NCBI GenBank assembly: GCA_016710965.1
Contig: JADJTW010000029.1
Location: 1 to 11,275 of the forward strand
Direction of reading: 5' to 3'
Length of the DNA: 11,275 nucleotides
Source of the DNA: Flavobacteriales bacterium
GTDB lineage: Bacteria; Bacteroidota; Bacteroidia; Flavobacteriales_F; PHOS-HE28
The position numbers were made by a program, and so were the translations under genes. Shown one piece after another: positions 1 through 7,827 of this stretch. Under the pieces are notes generated by a model that ran no database searches, had not been told where the DNA came from, and was given only the letters and a program-made list of their open reading frames with translations. Positions within the stretch are counted from its first letter, which is position 1. Every line of letters begins with the position of its first letter.

Positions 1-259
1 GTCACGTTCCACGATGGGTTGATCACGGCTGTACAGGCCAGCCGGTGGGGAACAGTGCGATGTCGATCGTGCTCGGACCGACAAGGCCTGGGGCGGGATC
101 GCACGGTATACCCCACATCGCGGAGGCAGAACGCGATAGGGTGGTTCCGGGCCGATACCTTCCGCGACAACCGCTCTGCTTGCTCACCGGGCATCTACCT
201 GTGGCGATGCCACGACGCAGGAAAACCGGTGGCCCACCGGAACGGTCGCGATCGAATAG
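1..259 (+). CDS. 3' end of a T9SS-sorted secreted protein (partial, frameshifted)
   Basis: This is the tail of a gene that begins before the window. Near the end the frame reads SPGIYLWRCHDAGKPVA; removing one C from the run near 231-233 continues it as TGTVAIE followed by TAG at 257-259. The pattern (PGIYLWR, a short turn, then a basic or hydrophobic last strand) is the final beta-hairpin of a T9SS type A sorting domain, which directs export across the outer membrane in Bacteroidota. Further upstream the frame is hard to follow: all three frames hold plausible pieces and at least one more indel seems likely between 60 and 190. The functional domain lies outside the window, so its activity cannot be stated. 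The next gene on the same strand starts about 70 bases downstream. Confidence 0.45.
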
Positions 260-331
260 GAACGAAGGCAGCGCCGACCCGCGAACTTCGTCATGTGTTG
301 GGTCACCATGGCCCGCTTGATCCGAACGAAC

Positions 332-1138
332 ATGAGAACACGCCTACTCCCCTTCGCCGCCCTGTTGTTCCTCAGCGCCCCGACGAGCGCCCAACTCCAC
401 GCTGGTGAAGTGCCCAACGGCAGCAATGCGTTGGACCTGAACATCGACATCGTCTTGAACACATCGTTCACCTCCGACTCCGCCAGCCTGGAACTGGATT
501 GCGATGACTCCATGGATGCCTGGGCCGTGCTCGTCCAAGGGGCGCCACCTATCGATGCGCCCAACGTGGCCATGCTACACTTCGTGGATGACGACCTGGA
601 GGTGTGCATGGAATTCGCCCCCAACCCGTTCCAACAACGACCGCAGTACTACGCCTTCGATCAACTGCTGGATTGCGCGGGCGACTTCGACTGGCAGAGC
701 ACCGACCAGCTCGTGCTGGGTGACTTCGGCGGCTTCACCGCCATCGGGCCCATCACTATCGACAGCCTGTACATCGCCTACCGTCGTGGTGCACAGGTGG
801 GTTGGATGCTCCTATCCATCGATGTGCTCGGGAACCTGCCCGTGCGTTTACAGGTCCACCAGGTGCTACCGATCTGCCCCGGTACCATGTCCGTTGCTTC
901 CTACGAAGGTTCCCCGACAGTAGCCCTCTTCCCTAACCCCAGCAACGGACAACCGGTGCGGGTTGAAAGCCCGGATGCGTTGCACAACATCGAGGTGCTC
1001 GACGCGACCGGAAGGTCCGTTGCGCAATACAGCGGTGCGGTGCGAACGATAGCGGCACCAGAAATCGCAGGCACATACTTCGTTCGTGCCACGCATGCCG
1101 ATGGGCGACGGTCCGTGACGCACTTGGTGCGATACTAG
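332..1138 (+). CDS. Secreted protein of unknown function with T9SS C-terminal sorting domain
   Basis: The product has about 268 residues from the ATG at 332. An ATG at 308 and one at 293 are in frame, but 332 puts a classic signal peptide at the very N-terminus: MRTR, then a hydrophobic stretch (LLPFAALLFLSAP), then a TSAQ cleavage site. The mature part (about 190 residues) is acidic, with scattered cysteines (LDCDD, EVCMEF, LDCAGDF, LPICPG), and matches no domain I recognise. The last roughly 75 residues are a T9SS type A sorting domain: LFPNPSNGQPVRVE, then IEVLDATGRSV, then AGTYFVRAT and a short basic end (VTHLVRY). The protein should pass the inner membrane by Sec and the outer membrane by T9SS, and be released or anchored at the cell surface. 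The reading frame is intact. Confidence 0.85.
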   Translation: MRTRLLPFAALLFLSAPTSAQLHAGEVPNGSNALDLNIDIVLNTSFTSDSASLELDCDDSMDAWAVLVQGAPPIDAPNVAMLHFVDDDLEVCMEFAPNPFQQRPQYYAFDQLLDCAGDFDWQSTDQLVLGDFGGFTAIGPITIDSLYIAYRRGAQVGWMLLSIDVLGNLPVRLQVHQVLPICPGTMSVASYEGSPTVALFPNPSNGQPVRVESPDALHNIEVLDATGRSVAQYSGAVRTIAAPEIAGTYFVRATHADGRRSVTHLVRY

Positions 1139-1197
1139 CGGGGTAAAGTCCAAGTTGGGACAGCGCGTCGATCGAGGATCACCTGCACCTTTGGCGC

Positions 1198-1886
1198 ATG
1201 GACCCGATCCAGTTCCTGCGCCTGCTCTTCAAGGGGCCCACGCCGCAGATGATGGCAGCGCAACTGCGCAAGCCACATGGCTTCATGTCGCGGAAAGTCG
1301 GCGAACGCATGAACGCCGCCAACCGCTCCCTGTACGATGGGGCGTGGAACGCATTGGACCTACGCGACGGCATGAGCGTGCTGGAGATCGGCTTCGGCAA
1401 TGGCCTTTTCTTCAGTGACCTCGCACGCCAAGCGCACGACCTGAAACTTCATGGCCTCGACTTCAGCCAGGAGATGGTGGAGCAAGCCACTGCGAGCAAC
1501 AAGGAACTGGTCACGAACGGCACCCTATCGCTCACCCACGGACCAAGCGACCGCATGCCCTTCGTCGACGCCTCGTTCGATCGGATCAGCTGCATCAACG
1601 TGGTCTACTTCTGGGACGAGCCCGCTGCTCACTTGCAGGAGCTGCGCCGAGTGCTCAAACCAGGCGGCACATTCACCGCCGTGTTGCGAACGCGCACCTC
1701 CATGGAGAAACTGCCGTTCACGCCGTTCCGGTTTCACGATGTGCGAACAGGCCGACTGGGAGCATGTGCTGCGCAGTAACGGCTTCAACCCTACCAGCAC
1801 AACGGCGCTGCGTGAAGCGGAAGTCCGAATTCGCCGGTGCACGGTTCACGCCGGAGAGCCTGGTGATGGTGGCCGTTCCCACCTGA
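1198..1886 (+). CDS. Class I SAM-dependent methyltransferase (two frameshifts)
   Basis: The rebuilt protein has about 228 residues. The N-terminal half carries the Rossmann methyltransferase motifs: motif I MSVLEIGFGNG (residues 59-69), the acidic ribose-binding turn HGLDFS (about 85-90), motif II DRISCINVVYFWDEP (about 128-142) and the post-motif RVLKPGGTFTAVL (about 151-163). This is the UbiE/Methyltransf_11 type, usually acting on small molecules or lipids; the substrate cannot be read from the sequence. The uncorrected frame runs off at 1779 with an unrelated tail. Dropping one T from TTT at 1732-1734 gives MCEQADWEHVLRSNGF, typical of the region after the core. Dropping one base near 1823-1826 gives EFAGARFTPESLVMVAVPT and a TGA at 1884-1886. 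Both are small indels, so sequencing error is more likely than decay. The start is the first ATG in frame, 59 bases after the previous gene. Confidence 0.8.
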
Positions 1887-1887
1887 G

Positions 1888-2062
1888 CTCTCCCGTGAAC
1901 ATCGGATAGAGCAAGTTCTGCTCCTCGCCGTACCGCGCGTAGGTGGTGTACTTGCCGAACAGTTCTTCGATGGTGGGGCGAAGAAAAATTCCCGCCAAAG
2001 CGGTCGGCGTAGTGCAAGGGGCGGATCGAGAATGCGCTGCTGACGGGACGTGCTGCGGTCGC
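1888..2062 (-). pseudogene. Unrecognised coding fragment, possibly a 3' gene remnant
   Basis: On the minus strand two overlapping frames read like one protein: FSIRPLHYADRFGG in one and IFLRPTIEELFGKYTTYARY in the other, going on to GEEQNLLYPMFTGEL. Removing one G from the GGG before AATTTTT joins them as DRFGGIFLRP. The composition (aromatic, ordered, no low complexity) is that of a real protein, unlike the shadow frames around it. No start codon or upstream body is visible: immediately upstream lies the stop of the propeller gene at 2085. It may be the remains of a longer gene cut by a rearrangement, or an undetected small gene. Its 3' end meets the end of the methyltransferase gene. I do not recognise the family, and the limits are approximate. 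Confidence 0.3.
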
Positions 2063-2084
2063 AGTCCGTGGCAATGGCTGCCCG

Positions 2085-3743
2085 CTACCGGTGGAGCATC
2101 ACCGCGCACGATACACTGCGGCCCGACCGCAACAACGCACGCACCACGTACGCACCGGGGGCCAGCCCTTCGGGACGCCAGGAGCCACTACTTGTTCGAG
2201 GTCGCACGGAACGCACGCTGCGCCCGTCCGCATCGAACAGCTCCAACGCGTCAACGAAGTCCGACCCATCGGTCACGGTCCAGTGAACAGTCCCATCCGG
2301 TAGCGACGTGTAAAGACCGATCCCCTCGTTGATGCGCGCTTCGGATGAAGCAGTGGAAAGATCGTGCAAGGCGAACTTGATGAGCCAGAGGTCGGACTCC
2401 CCCACGACGGTGTCCGTTGCATATCCGCCAACGGGACCGCCACGATGGGCGGCAATGACCAGGCTTGAATCGGCCAACTGCACCACGCGGCGTCCATCAC
2501 CCAGTCCTGTATCGAGCACGGTGCGGTCCCATTGGGTATTGCCCGCCTCATCCAGTTTCACCATCCATCCGTTGAAGAAGCCAAGGCTCGCTTCGGTCTT
2601 ATCGCCTTCTATCGCGAATGACTCGGAACCACCGATGACCAGGAAACCACCGCCGAGGGTGCGTATCACATCGCCGAACATGTACTCGTGGGTGAGCGTT
2701 CCAAGTGTGCGGTCCCAAACGATCGCTCCTTGCGCGCTGATCTTGAAGATCCAAAAGTCTCGGTGAGACCTGTAGGGTCATAGTTGGTCTGGGTCTTGTC
2801 CAGGCTGGTGAGCGATCGGGAGTGGCTCGCGATCGCATAGCCGCCATCTCCGGCGGGAACGATCCGCTCCGGGTCGTCGAGCAAATTCCCTCCGACCCTG
2901 TTCTCCCATTCCAACGCGCCCAAGCTGTCGAGCTTCGCCAACCAGATGTCCGAATCGCCGGAGAGCCCCCATTCGGAAACATCGCCGCCGTTCGCACCGC
3001 CTGTTGTTGCCAGAAGGATCAGCCCTTGGTCCTCGGTGGCGATCGCATCCGCAAGCGTATTCCCCTGTGGACTACCGAGCACACGCTGCCAGATGACGTT
3101 GAGATTGCTGTCGATCCGCACAAGCCAAAGGTTCCGTGTACTGATCAACCAATTGGGGATGGTCTTGTCACCGTCCTGATAGGTGGTTGTTGAACCACAG
3201 AGCAGGTAACCCCCATTGGCCTCGGGGAGGATCACATGGCACACATCATCTCCTGTTCCCCCGTAACGCTTATCCCATTGAATGGCGCCATCCGGCGCGA
3301 GCTTTACGATCCAATAGTCGTTATCGATGAACATGCCCGTATCGTAATTCGGCTCGGTCCGATCGCCGCTCAGCGGGGAGCGCGAGCCGCCGGCGACCAC
3401 GTATCCGCCGTCCGGTGTTTGCCGCACGTCGTAGACCCGATCATCGCCGCTGCCACCCAAGGTGCGCTCCCACTCGAGTTCACCAACGCTATCGAGCTTC
3501 AGCACCCAATAGTCCTGCGTGGTGTTGGTGCTGTCGCGGTTCGGCTGTGATTTGTGCCCGGAGATTCCTGAACGTGACCGCATGGCCACGATGAAGCCCC
3601 CATCGGAGACCGCTCTCAAGACAGGAGCATTCTCGTGCAGGTTACCCCCCGTAGATGTGGTCCCATATGGGCAGAAAGGCATTCTGCGCTGTGGCGCCGC
3701 AGATGCACAGAAGGGCCGTAATGACAAGCGGCGCGCGGACCAT
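2085..3743 (-). CDS. Secreted repeat (probable beta-propeller) protein with T9SS sorting domain, two frameshifts
   Basis: The rebuilt product has about 550 residues. The true start is the ATG at 3743-3741, which opens a signal peptide (MVRAPLVITALLCICGATAQ). That frame stops early because a C run at 3645-3650 has one base too many; with five bases it reads IYGGNLHENAPVLR into the main frame. A second break is the A run at 2753-2756: one more A gives ETFWIFKISAQGAIVWD and rejoins the last third. The body has about seven units of roughly 65-75 residues, each with DYW(I/V)VKLD, a G-(E/A)-(L/I)-x-W(E/D) strand, then GGSGDD and DGGYVVAGGSRS, as in six- or seven-bladed propellers. The C-terminus (VDALELFDADGRSV, LAPGAYVVRAL, SVSCAVMLHR) is a T9SS sorting domain. 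It is likely a cell-surface or released protein; the ligand is unknown. Confidence 0.82.
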
Positions 3744-3815
3744 GAGCGGGACGGTGATGGACGAATCTACTCAGCGAACGCGACTTTTCCGGATGCCTCG
3801 AACCGCTACGCTGAA

Positions 3816-3830
3816 GCTTCCGGTGGAAGC
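3816..3830. other. Perfect hairpin (6-bp stem, 3-base loop)
   Basis: GCTTCC-GGT-GGAAGC is a perfect inverted repeat lying between the end of the dinD/HNH-tail segment (stop at 3848) and the start of the propeller gene (3743), both on the minus strand. It could end transcription from dinD, but no T-run follows on either strand, so a Rho-independent terminator is not well supported. The rest of 3744-3847 shows nothing I can assign. Confidence 0.3.
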
Positions 3831-3847
3831 ATGTGGTAGCCTGCCAG

Positions 3848-3945
3848 CTACACGACCTTCTGCGCCCGCCGCGGGAAGGTCAGTGGCTTGCCCTTCGTAG
3901 TTCTTGAAGTTCTGGCTCACGGTCGCTTCGGCGAAGTGGTCGCTA
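3848..3945 (-). pseudogene. Partial second copy of an HNH endonuclease C-terminus
   Basis: Just after the dinD stop the minus strand reads DHFAEATVSQNFKNYEG, nearly the same as DHFAEATVSQYFKNYEG in the fragment at 4881-5090. Over 64 bases the two DNA copies differ by three substitutions and one indel. Following the indel-corrected frame gives KPLTFPRRAQKVV and a TAG at 3850-3848, whereas the other copy goes on as KPLSIPSEAAGPQ to a longer tail, so similarity ends after KPL. No start codon, HNH motif or upstream domain is present; this cannot be a working enzyme by itself. It is probably a recombination scar or a partial duplication. Confidence 0.6.
3880..3943. repeat. Left copy of a 64-bp direct repeat flanking dinD
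   Basis: This matches 4955-5017 in the same orientation, starting TCAGTGGCTTGCC and ending GAAGTGGTCGC, with three mismatches and one extra C (CCC against CC). It encodes part of an HNH endonuclease C-terminus on the minus strand. The repeat ends three bases from the dinD stop codon. Confidence 0.85.
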
Positions 3946-4792
3946 TCACTTCTTCCTGATCCGCTTCGTTCCCATCTTCAACTGCTTCTCCTCGCTCTTC
4001 AGCCGACGCTCCACTTTCTTCACGTCCTCGCCAGGTGGAAGCGCTTCGGGTTTGATCCCCCTTTGCAGCATGCTGTTCCGCACCGCCTTGTTGCTCGCCA
4101 CATGCTCATCGCCGATCGACTTCGTACCGCGCAGGTCTTTCTCCTGCACATTGTGACTGGTCATCTCCGTGGCGAAGTCCTTCGCTTTGATCGCTAGCGT
4201 GGAGAGGAAGTCAGCAAGTGGACGACTGTCCGGCACGCCGCGTTTGCGCTTCATGTCGTTCGTGCTTGCGCCACCGAAGAGGGCCTGATCGCCTTTGGAG
4301 CGGATCACCGCGAAGCCCGCATGGTCCACGCCGCGTTCGTAGATGATACCGCTGAGCTTCTTCTCGCTCTTCATCAGCTTATCACGAGCGGTTAGGCGAG
4401 CGACGTCGAGCAGCCGCTGTTCGATCACTTCCTGCTTCCGGGTCTGCACCGCGAAGTAGGTTTGGGCGAAGGCGATGGCAGGCTTCGCCGGATCCGCCGT
4501 TCTGGGCGATGAGGTAGCAGGCGTATCGCGTGAGGGCGATGTCGTCGATAGCGCGCTGTGCTCCCTTGGCGAGGTCTATCATTTTGTTGATCCCAACAAA
4601 ATGATCGGAGACCGCTTCACCAGCGGCTTCGCAGGCTTCACGCGCCTTGTAGACCACCGTGGTGAAATTGCGCCACTCCGCATAGCCGAGCAGGGTTTGC
4701 AATTCACGTGCGCTCCAGCATTCCACGCCTTTGATGGTGCCACTCGCCGCCTCGAAGCGCGCGAACAATTCCTGGATCTGTTCCTTCTTCAT
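3946..4792 (-). CDS. dinD: DNA-damage-inducible protein D (DinD), one frameshift
   Basis: The rebuilt protein has 281 residues, close to the E. coli protein (about 274). Conserved family blocks are present in order: ECWSARELQTLLGYAEWRNF (about 24-43), KAREACE, DHF, LTRYACYLIAQNGDPAKPAI, AQTYFAVQTRKQE, HAGFAVIRSKGDQALFGG, and a C-terminal helix-rich part with VASNKAVRNSMLQRGIKPE. The frame breaks at 4493-4495, where one extra C turns NGDPAKPAIAFAQ into an unrelated tail; dropping it restores the family sequence. E. coli DinD is SOS-induced and interferes with RecA filaments and strand exchange; the same role here is inferred. Homologues often sit in restriction-modification or defence loci, which fits the HNH pieces on both sides. 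I see no clear LexA box upstream; TATATTGT at 4870-4863 is only a weak likeness to the Bacteroidota -7 element. Confidence 0.88.
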
Positions 4793-4880
4793 GCTTTGCG
4801 CGCCGAAGAGCCCGGCGTAGGCGTGGTCCCGGCTGACGCACTTTCCGTCAACCGTGTTCCGGACAATATAGTGGCGGGCA

Positions 4881-5090
4881 CTACTTCCCGAACACCGCGC
4901 TCCGGTGGTACTCCAAGTACTCGGCTTGGGGGCCTGCCGCTTCCGACGGAATGCTCAGTGGCTTGCCTTCGTAGTTCTTGAAGTATTGGCTCACGGTCGC
5001 CTCGGCGAAGTGGTCGCGGAGCGATGGGGCGCAGACAAGGCGTAGCTCGGTATCGAAGGTGATCAGGCCGCGGTCCTTTACATTGAGCCC
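4881..5090 (-). pseudogene. C-terminal fragment of an HNH endonuclease
   Basis: The minus strand carries KDRGLITFDTELRLVCAPSL, then RDHFAEATVSQYFKNYEGKP and EYLEYHRSAVF, ending at TAG 4883-4881. This is the segment found after the HNH motif in HNH_2-type putative restriction endonucleases (family pattern: a DRGLITFD strand, a basic middle, YEGK, then YLxYHR...F). The catalytic HNH part and N-terminus are missing: similarity fades at about 5075-5090, exactly where the oppositely oriented helicase gene begins. The remnant therefore appears cut by the event that brought in the helicase. An in-frame ATG lies at 5114, but the residues before KDRG do not look like the family. Without catalytic residues it should be inactive. 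Its tail is repeated beyond dinD at 3848-3945. Confidence 0.65.
4955..5017. repeat. Right copy of the direct repeat flanking dinD
   Basis: Partner of 3880-3943, same orientation, about 94% identical. Distance between the copies is about 1.07 kb, which encloses dinD, its upstream region and the last part of the HNH fragment. Confidence 0.85.
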
Positions 5091-5092
5091 AT

Positions 5093-7011
5093 ATGGAGAA
5101 TGTTGAAAGCACACAGGAAAGCGACGTTTGCGGTTGGGCGGGATTATTCCCCGTCTTACGCGGTGCCACTTTGAATGAAGTGGTGAGCACGCTTGTCTCC
5201 TTTGTTCGGGATTCTACCCCAGAGCAAATACGGGCATGGAACAGTTCCATTCCGCTCGTCCAGATCGAAGCAGGCAAAGTGCTCGATGTGCAACCCTTGG
5301 CGAAGGACTACGCCGCTGTGTTGGAGTACAACCTTCCCTTCACGCAGAAGCGGGCCGATGTTATTCTCTTGATTTCAGGAGCCGTCCTTGTCGTGGAGCT
5401 GAAGGGTGATGGCAACACTGGTCAGGCGTATTTGGAACAAGTAGCTGACTACGCCCGTGGGTTATACACTAATCACACGCTCTGTGGTCCGGAGGGTGTT
5501 CGCGTCCATGCACTGGTGGTCAACTATGGCATGCGCAGTGAAGAACGTCGAGAAGAGTGGCTCACTATCACGAACGTCGACAAACTCCAGGAAGTAGCCC
5601 GGTTCGATAAGCCCGGGGACCATTTACCGATCCCGCTGAAGAAGTTCTTGGACCAATACAACCATCAACCACCGCCATCGTTGGTACAAGCCGTACGTGC
5701 GTACTTCACAAACCAAGCGTTACCGCGCATCAAGCGGATTGACGATGTTACCGGACTGGCGCTGAAGTCGGTCGTTGATGGATCGTGCTACACATCGGCA
5801 AAAGCGACGGAAACTGATACTCGTTAGCGGAGTGCCGGGCGCCGGAAAGACCTATGTGGGACTGCAGATCGCACACGAGCACTTTCTAGACGATCTATCA
5901 GAGGTCTTGGAGAACGGCGCAAAGCCCAGTGCCCCGGCCGTGTTCCTTTCCGGCAATAAGCCATTAGTTGAAGTGCTTCAGTACGAAATGCGACGTGCTG
6001 GTGGCGAAGGGAGAGTGTTCGTGCAGAATGTGAAGGACTTCGTTAAGCGTTATTCCAGTAAGAAGTCAATCGCCCCACCCCACCATGTGCTAATCTTCGA
6101 TGAAGCTCAACGCGCGTGGGATGCGAAACGGGTCAAGGAAAAACACAAAGACTTGGAATCGGTTTCGGAACCGGAATCCTTCATCCGCTTTGCTGCACGG
6201 ATCCTGGCTGGTCCGTTGTCATTGGCTTGATCGGCGAAGGGCAACAGATGCATACAGGTGAGGGAAGGTGGAATGGACCTGTGGGCCGAAGCTGTGCAAC
6301 ACGGTGGTTCAGATTGGGAGGTAATCGGTCCACCACACTTCCAATCCACTTTCAAGCAACGCGGAGTCACCTATCGAGCAGTGGAGCCGTTGCATCTGGC
6401 ACACTCGGTGCGATTTCATTTCGCCCATGGGTTAAGTGAATGGGCTGGTTGTCTGGTTGATGGTGGAGCAGACCCGGATGCACTTCGGTTGTTGAGCGAC
6501 CATCTGTGGTCAGGGCTATCAGATCGCATCACTCGTGATCTGCACAAGGCCAAGGTTCCTTTGGAATAAGTACGACGACCAGCCGGAAGCGCGGTATGGG
6601 CTCCTGACCGGTGGGCGCGATAAAGGCCTCAAGGACCTTGATCTGCAGAAGGTGGACACGCGTACGTTCCGTGCAGGTCCTTGGTACGCTGACCCGGGGA
6701 GTTCACCAAGCTCTTGTCGTCGGCTCACTGATGCCATCACGGAGTTCTCCGGCCAAGGGTTGGAACTGGATCACGCATTGCTGGTATGGGGACGGACCTT
6801 GTACGAAAAGATGGCAACTGGAATGATTCGCTTGCGATGCGTTACCTGAGAAAGGGGACGTTCATGATCCTCTACAGCTTCGCTTGAACGCCTATCGTGT
6901 TCTCTTGACCCGAGGCCGTGAAGGGGTGCTCATCTGCTTGCCCCGGTCGTCTCGGAATTGGATGAGACCTATGCCTATCTCATCAGCTCTGGATGTAGGC
7001 TGCTTGAATAA
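5093..7011 (+). CDS. PD-(D/E)XK nuclease fused to DUF2075 (Schlafen-like) DNA/RNA helicase, many frameshifts
   Basis: The rebuilt protein has about 640 residues, usual for this family. Residues 1-240 form a PD-(D/E)XK nuclease: LEYNLP with E78, KRADVILL with D89, and VVELKG with E102 and K104. The helicase follows: Walker A GVPGAGKT (5829-5852), Walker B HVLIFDEAQRAWD (about 6085-6122), then SVVIGLIGEGQ, GGMDLWAEAVQ, ITRDLHKAK, the GPWYADP and TEFSGQGLELDHALLVWG blocks, and motif VI NAYRVLLTRGREGVLICLP. The end is YAYLISSGCRLLE with TAA at 7009-7011. About nine frame breaks occur, most fixable by one base in a homopolymer: 6203-6204 (C missing), 6262-6264 (G extra), 6788-6791 (G missing), 6851-6857 (base missing), 6941-6944 (C missing); others near 5775-5810, 6511-6525 and 6553-6557. 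A stop lies just before the ATG at 5093, so no longer start exists. Role inferred: nucleic-acid processing, perhaps phage defence. Confidence 0.85.
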
Positions 7012-7054
7012 CGAAGTCCTGGCTTTTCCGCGAAGGACTTGCTAACCTGGGGCC

Positions 7055-7303
7055 ATGCCCCACGACAAGAAATTCGTCATCCGCCTCAATGCCTTCGATC
7101 TAGGCCAACTGATAGATGGCCTCGAAGTGCGTGCCCAAGCTTGGCGGGATACCGCTAGCTACCTAGAAACGGGCCAACTGCCCAGCCCAGACTTCGTGAT
7201 GGAAGAATGCACAGGAGCAGAGGAGGCTCAGAAGCTGGCTGACCACTACGAGAGCATCCTGACGCAGGTGATGGAGCAGAAGGCACATCAAAATCCATCA
7301 TGA
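7055..7303 (+). CDS. Small protein of unknown function (82 aa)
   Basis: An intact frame of 82 residues, 43 bases after the helicase stop, ending in TGA that overlaps the next gene's ATG (ATGA, 7300-7303). The sequence is soluble and mostly helical in character: VIRLNAFDLGQLIDGLEVRA, QAWRDTASYLETG, then an acidic block VMEECTGAEEAQKLADHYES and a final helix. The shape (two long helices with AWRDTA-YL and acidic EEC-x-AEEA-x-x-LADHYE) resembles short uncharacterised proteins I have seen in accessory regions, but I know no function for them. No signal peptide, membrane segment or metal motif is visible. Same strand and short gap suggest co-transcription with the helicase. Confidence 0.75.
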   Translation: MPHDKKFVIRLNAFDLGQLIDGLEVRAQAWRDTASYLETGQLPSPDFVMEECTGAEEAQKLADHYESILTQVMEQKAHQNPS

Positions 7304-7674
7304 CAGACCGCTACCTCGCAGAGCTTCTCCGGCTGGGTTTGCCGATCCCGGCTCGCACGCGCTACACTGTTCTTTGTCGCTGGCGTCCACCAAAGGACCA
7401 TTGGAACCTGAAGGGTTCTCGATGGCGCGATCTAGCGATCGTCGTCGACAGTTCTGGCGACCATTTCTATGCGGCGGTTGATACCTGTCAGTTCCTCATC
7501 TCGAACAATCGAGGTGTAGCAGTCGCGCATCATGTCATTGGACCGGACAAGGAATTGGTGCGGTTGAAAGAAAGGGTCGAACGCAATTGGTCTTGGTACG
7601 ACGGTGTTGTGACTTGGGGAGTGGATGTGGTCAGCAGTCCAGACCTGTTCGATTGCTGGGCAGTCCGAGAGTAG
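7300..7674 (+). CDS. Protein of unknown function (124 aa), translationally coupled to the gene before it
   Basis: An intact frame whose ATG overlaps the preceding TGA by the ATGA arrangement, so the two are probably translated together. The product is rich in tryptophan and strand-forming residues: ARTRYTVLCRWRPPKDHWN, SRWRDLAIVVDSSGDHFYAAVDTC, VAVAHHVIGPDKELVRLKER, RNWSWYDGVVTWG. It looks like a single compact alpha/beta domain. No secretion signal is seen and I recognise no family. Its stop is 153 bases from the end of the convergent icmF. The long antisense frame crossing it is only an icmF reading-frame slip. Confidence 0.75.
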   Translation: MTDRYLAELLRLGLPIPARTRYTVLCRWRPPKDHWNLKGSRWRDLAIVVDSSGDHFYAAVDTCQFLISNNRGVAVAHHVIGPDKELVRLKERVERNWSWYDGVVTWGVDVVSSPDLFDCWAVRE

Positions 7675-7740
7675 ATCCAGTGCCGAGTAACAAGTCTCGA
7701 CAAGGCACCGTGGGCGGGTATTGCGCTGTCGCGTGAGCGA

Positions 7741-7795
7741 TTGCAGCGGAAAGCCCACAGGCTGGTAATCCAGCCGAGGACTTGCAGCGGAAAGC
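7741..7795. repeat. Two 14-bp direct repeats flanking a hairpin
   Basis: TTGCAGCGGAAAGC occurs exactly at 7741-7754 and again at 7782-7795, 41 bases apart. Between them lies a perfect hairpin (7760-7775). The element sits in the short gap between the convergent 124-aa gene and icmF. It may be a unit of an intergenic repeat family, but only this one instance is in the window. Confidence 0.6.
7760..7775. terminator. Possible bidirectional terminator hairpin between convergent genes
   Basis: GGCTGG-TAAT-CCAGCC is a perfect 6-bp stem with a four-base loop, located after the stops of both the plus-strand 124-aa gene and minus-strand icmF. The position suits a shared terminator. There is no T-run on either side, so an intrinsic terminator of the standard type is not certain. 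Confidence 0.4.
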
Positions 7796-7827
7796 GCGAC
7801 CCGAGGCTTTGCGAGGGCACGCCCCCA

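Noticed and set aside
184..624. Minus-strand 146-aa frame over the start of the secreted protein gene
   Set aside because: The plus strand has a signal peptide and T9SS domain in an intact frame; the minus frame is serine-rich with no features.
2778..3550. Several plus-strand frames opposite the repeat protein
   Set aside because: The minus strand holds a clear repeat pattern with conserved W and GG positions; the plus frames do not.
4793..4880. LexA-type SOS box upstream of dinD
   Set aside because: No CTG-N10-CAG or similar palindrome is visible in the 88 bases before the start, so SOS control cannot be claimed from this sequence.
4475..4981. 168-aa plus-strand frame opposite dinD
   Set aside because: It overlaps the conserved N-terminal half of DinD and has no recognisable motif.
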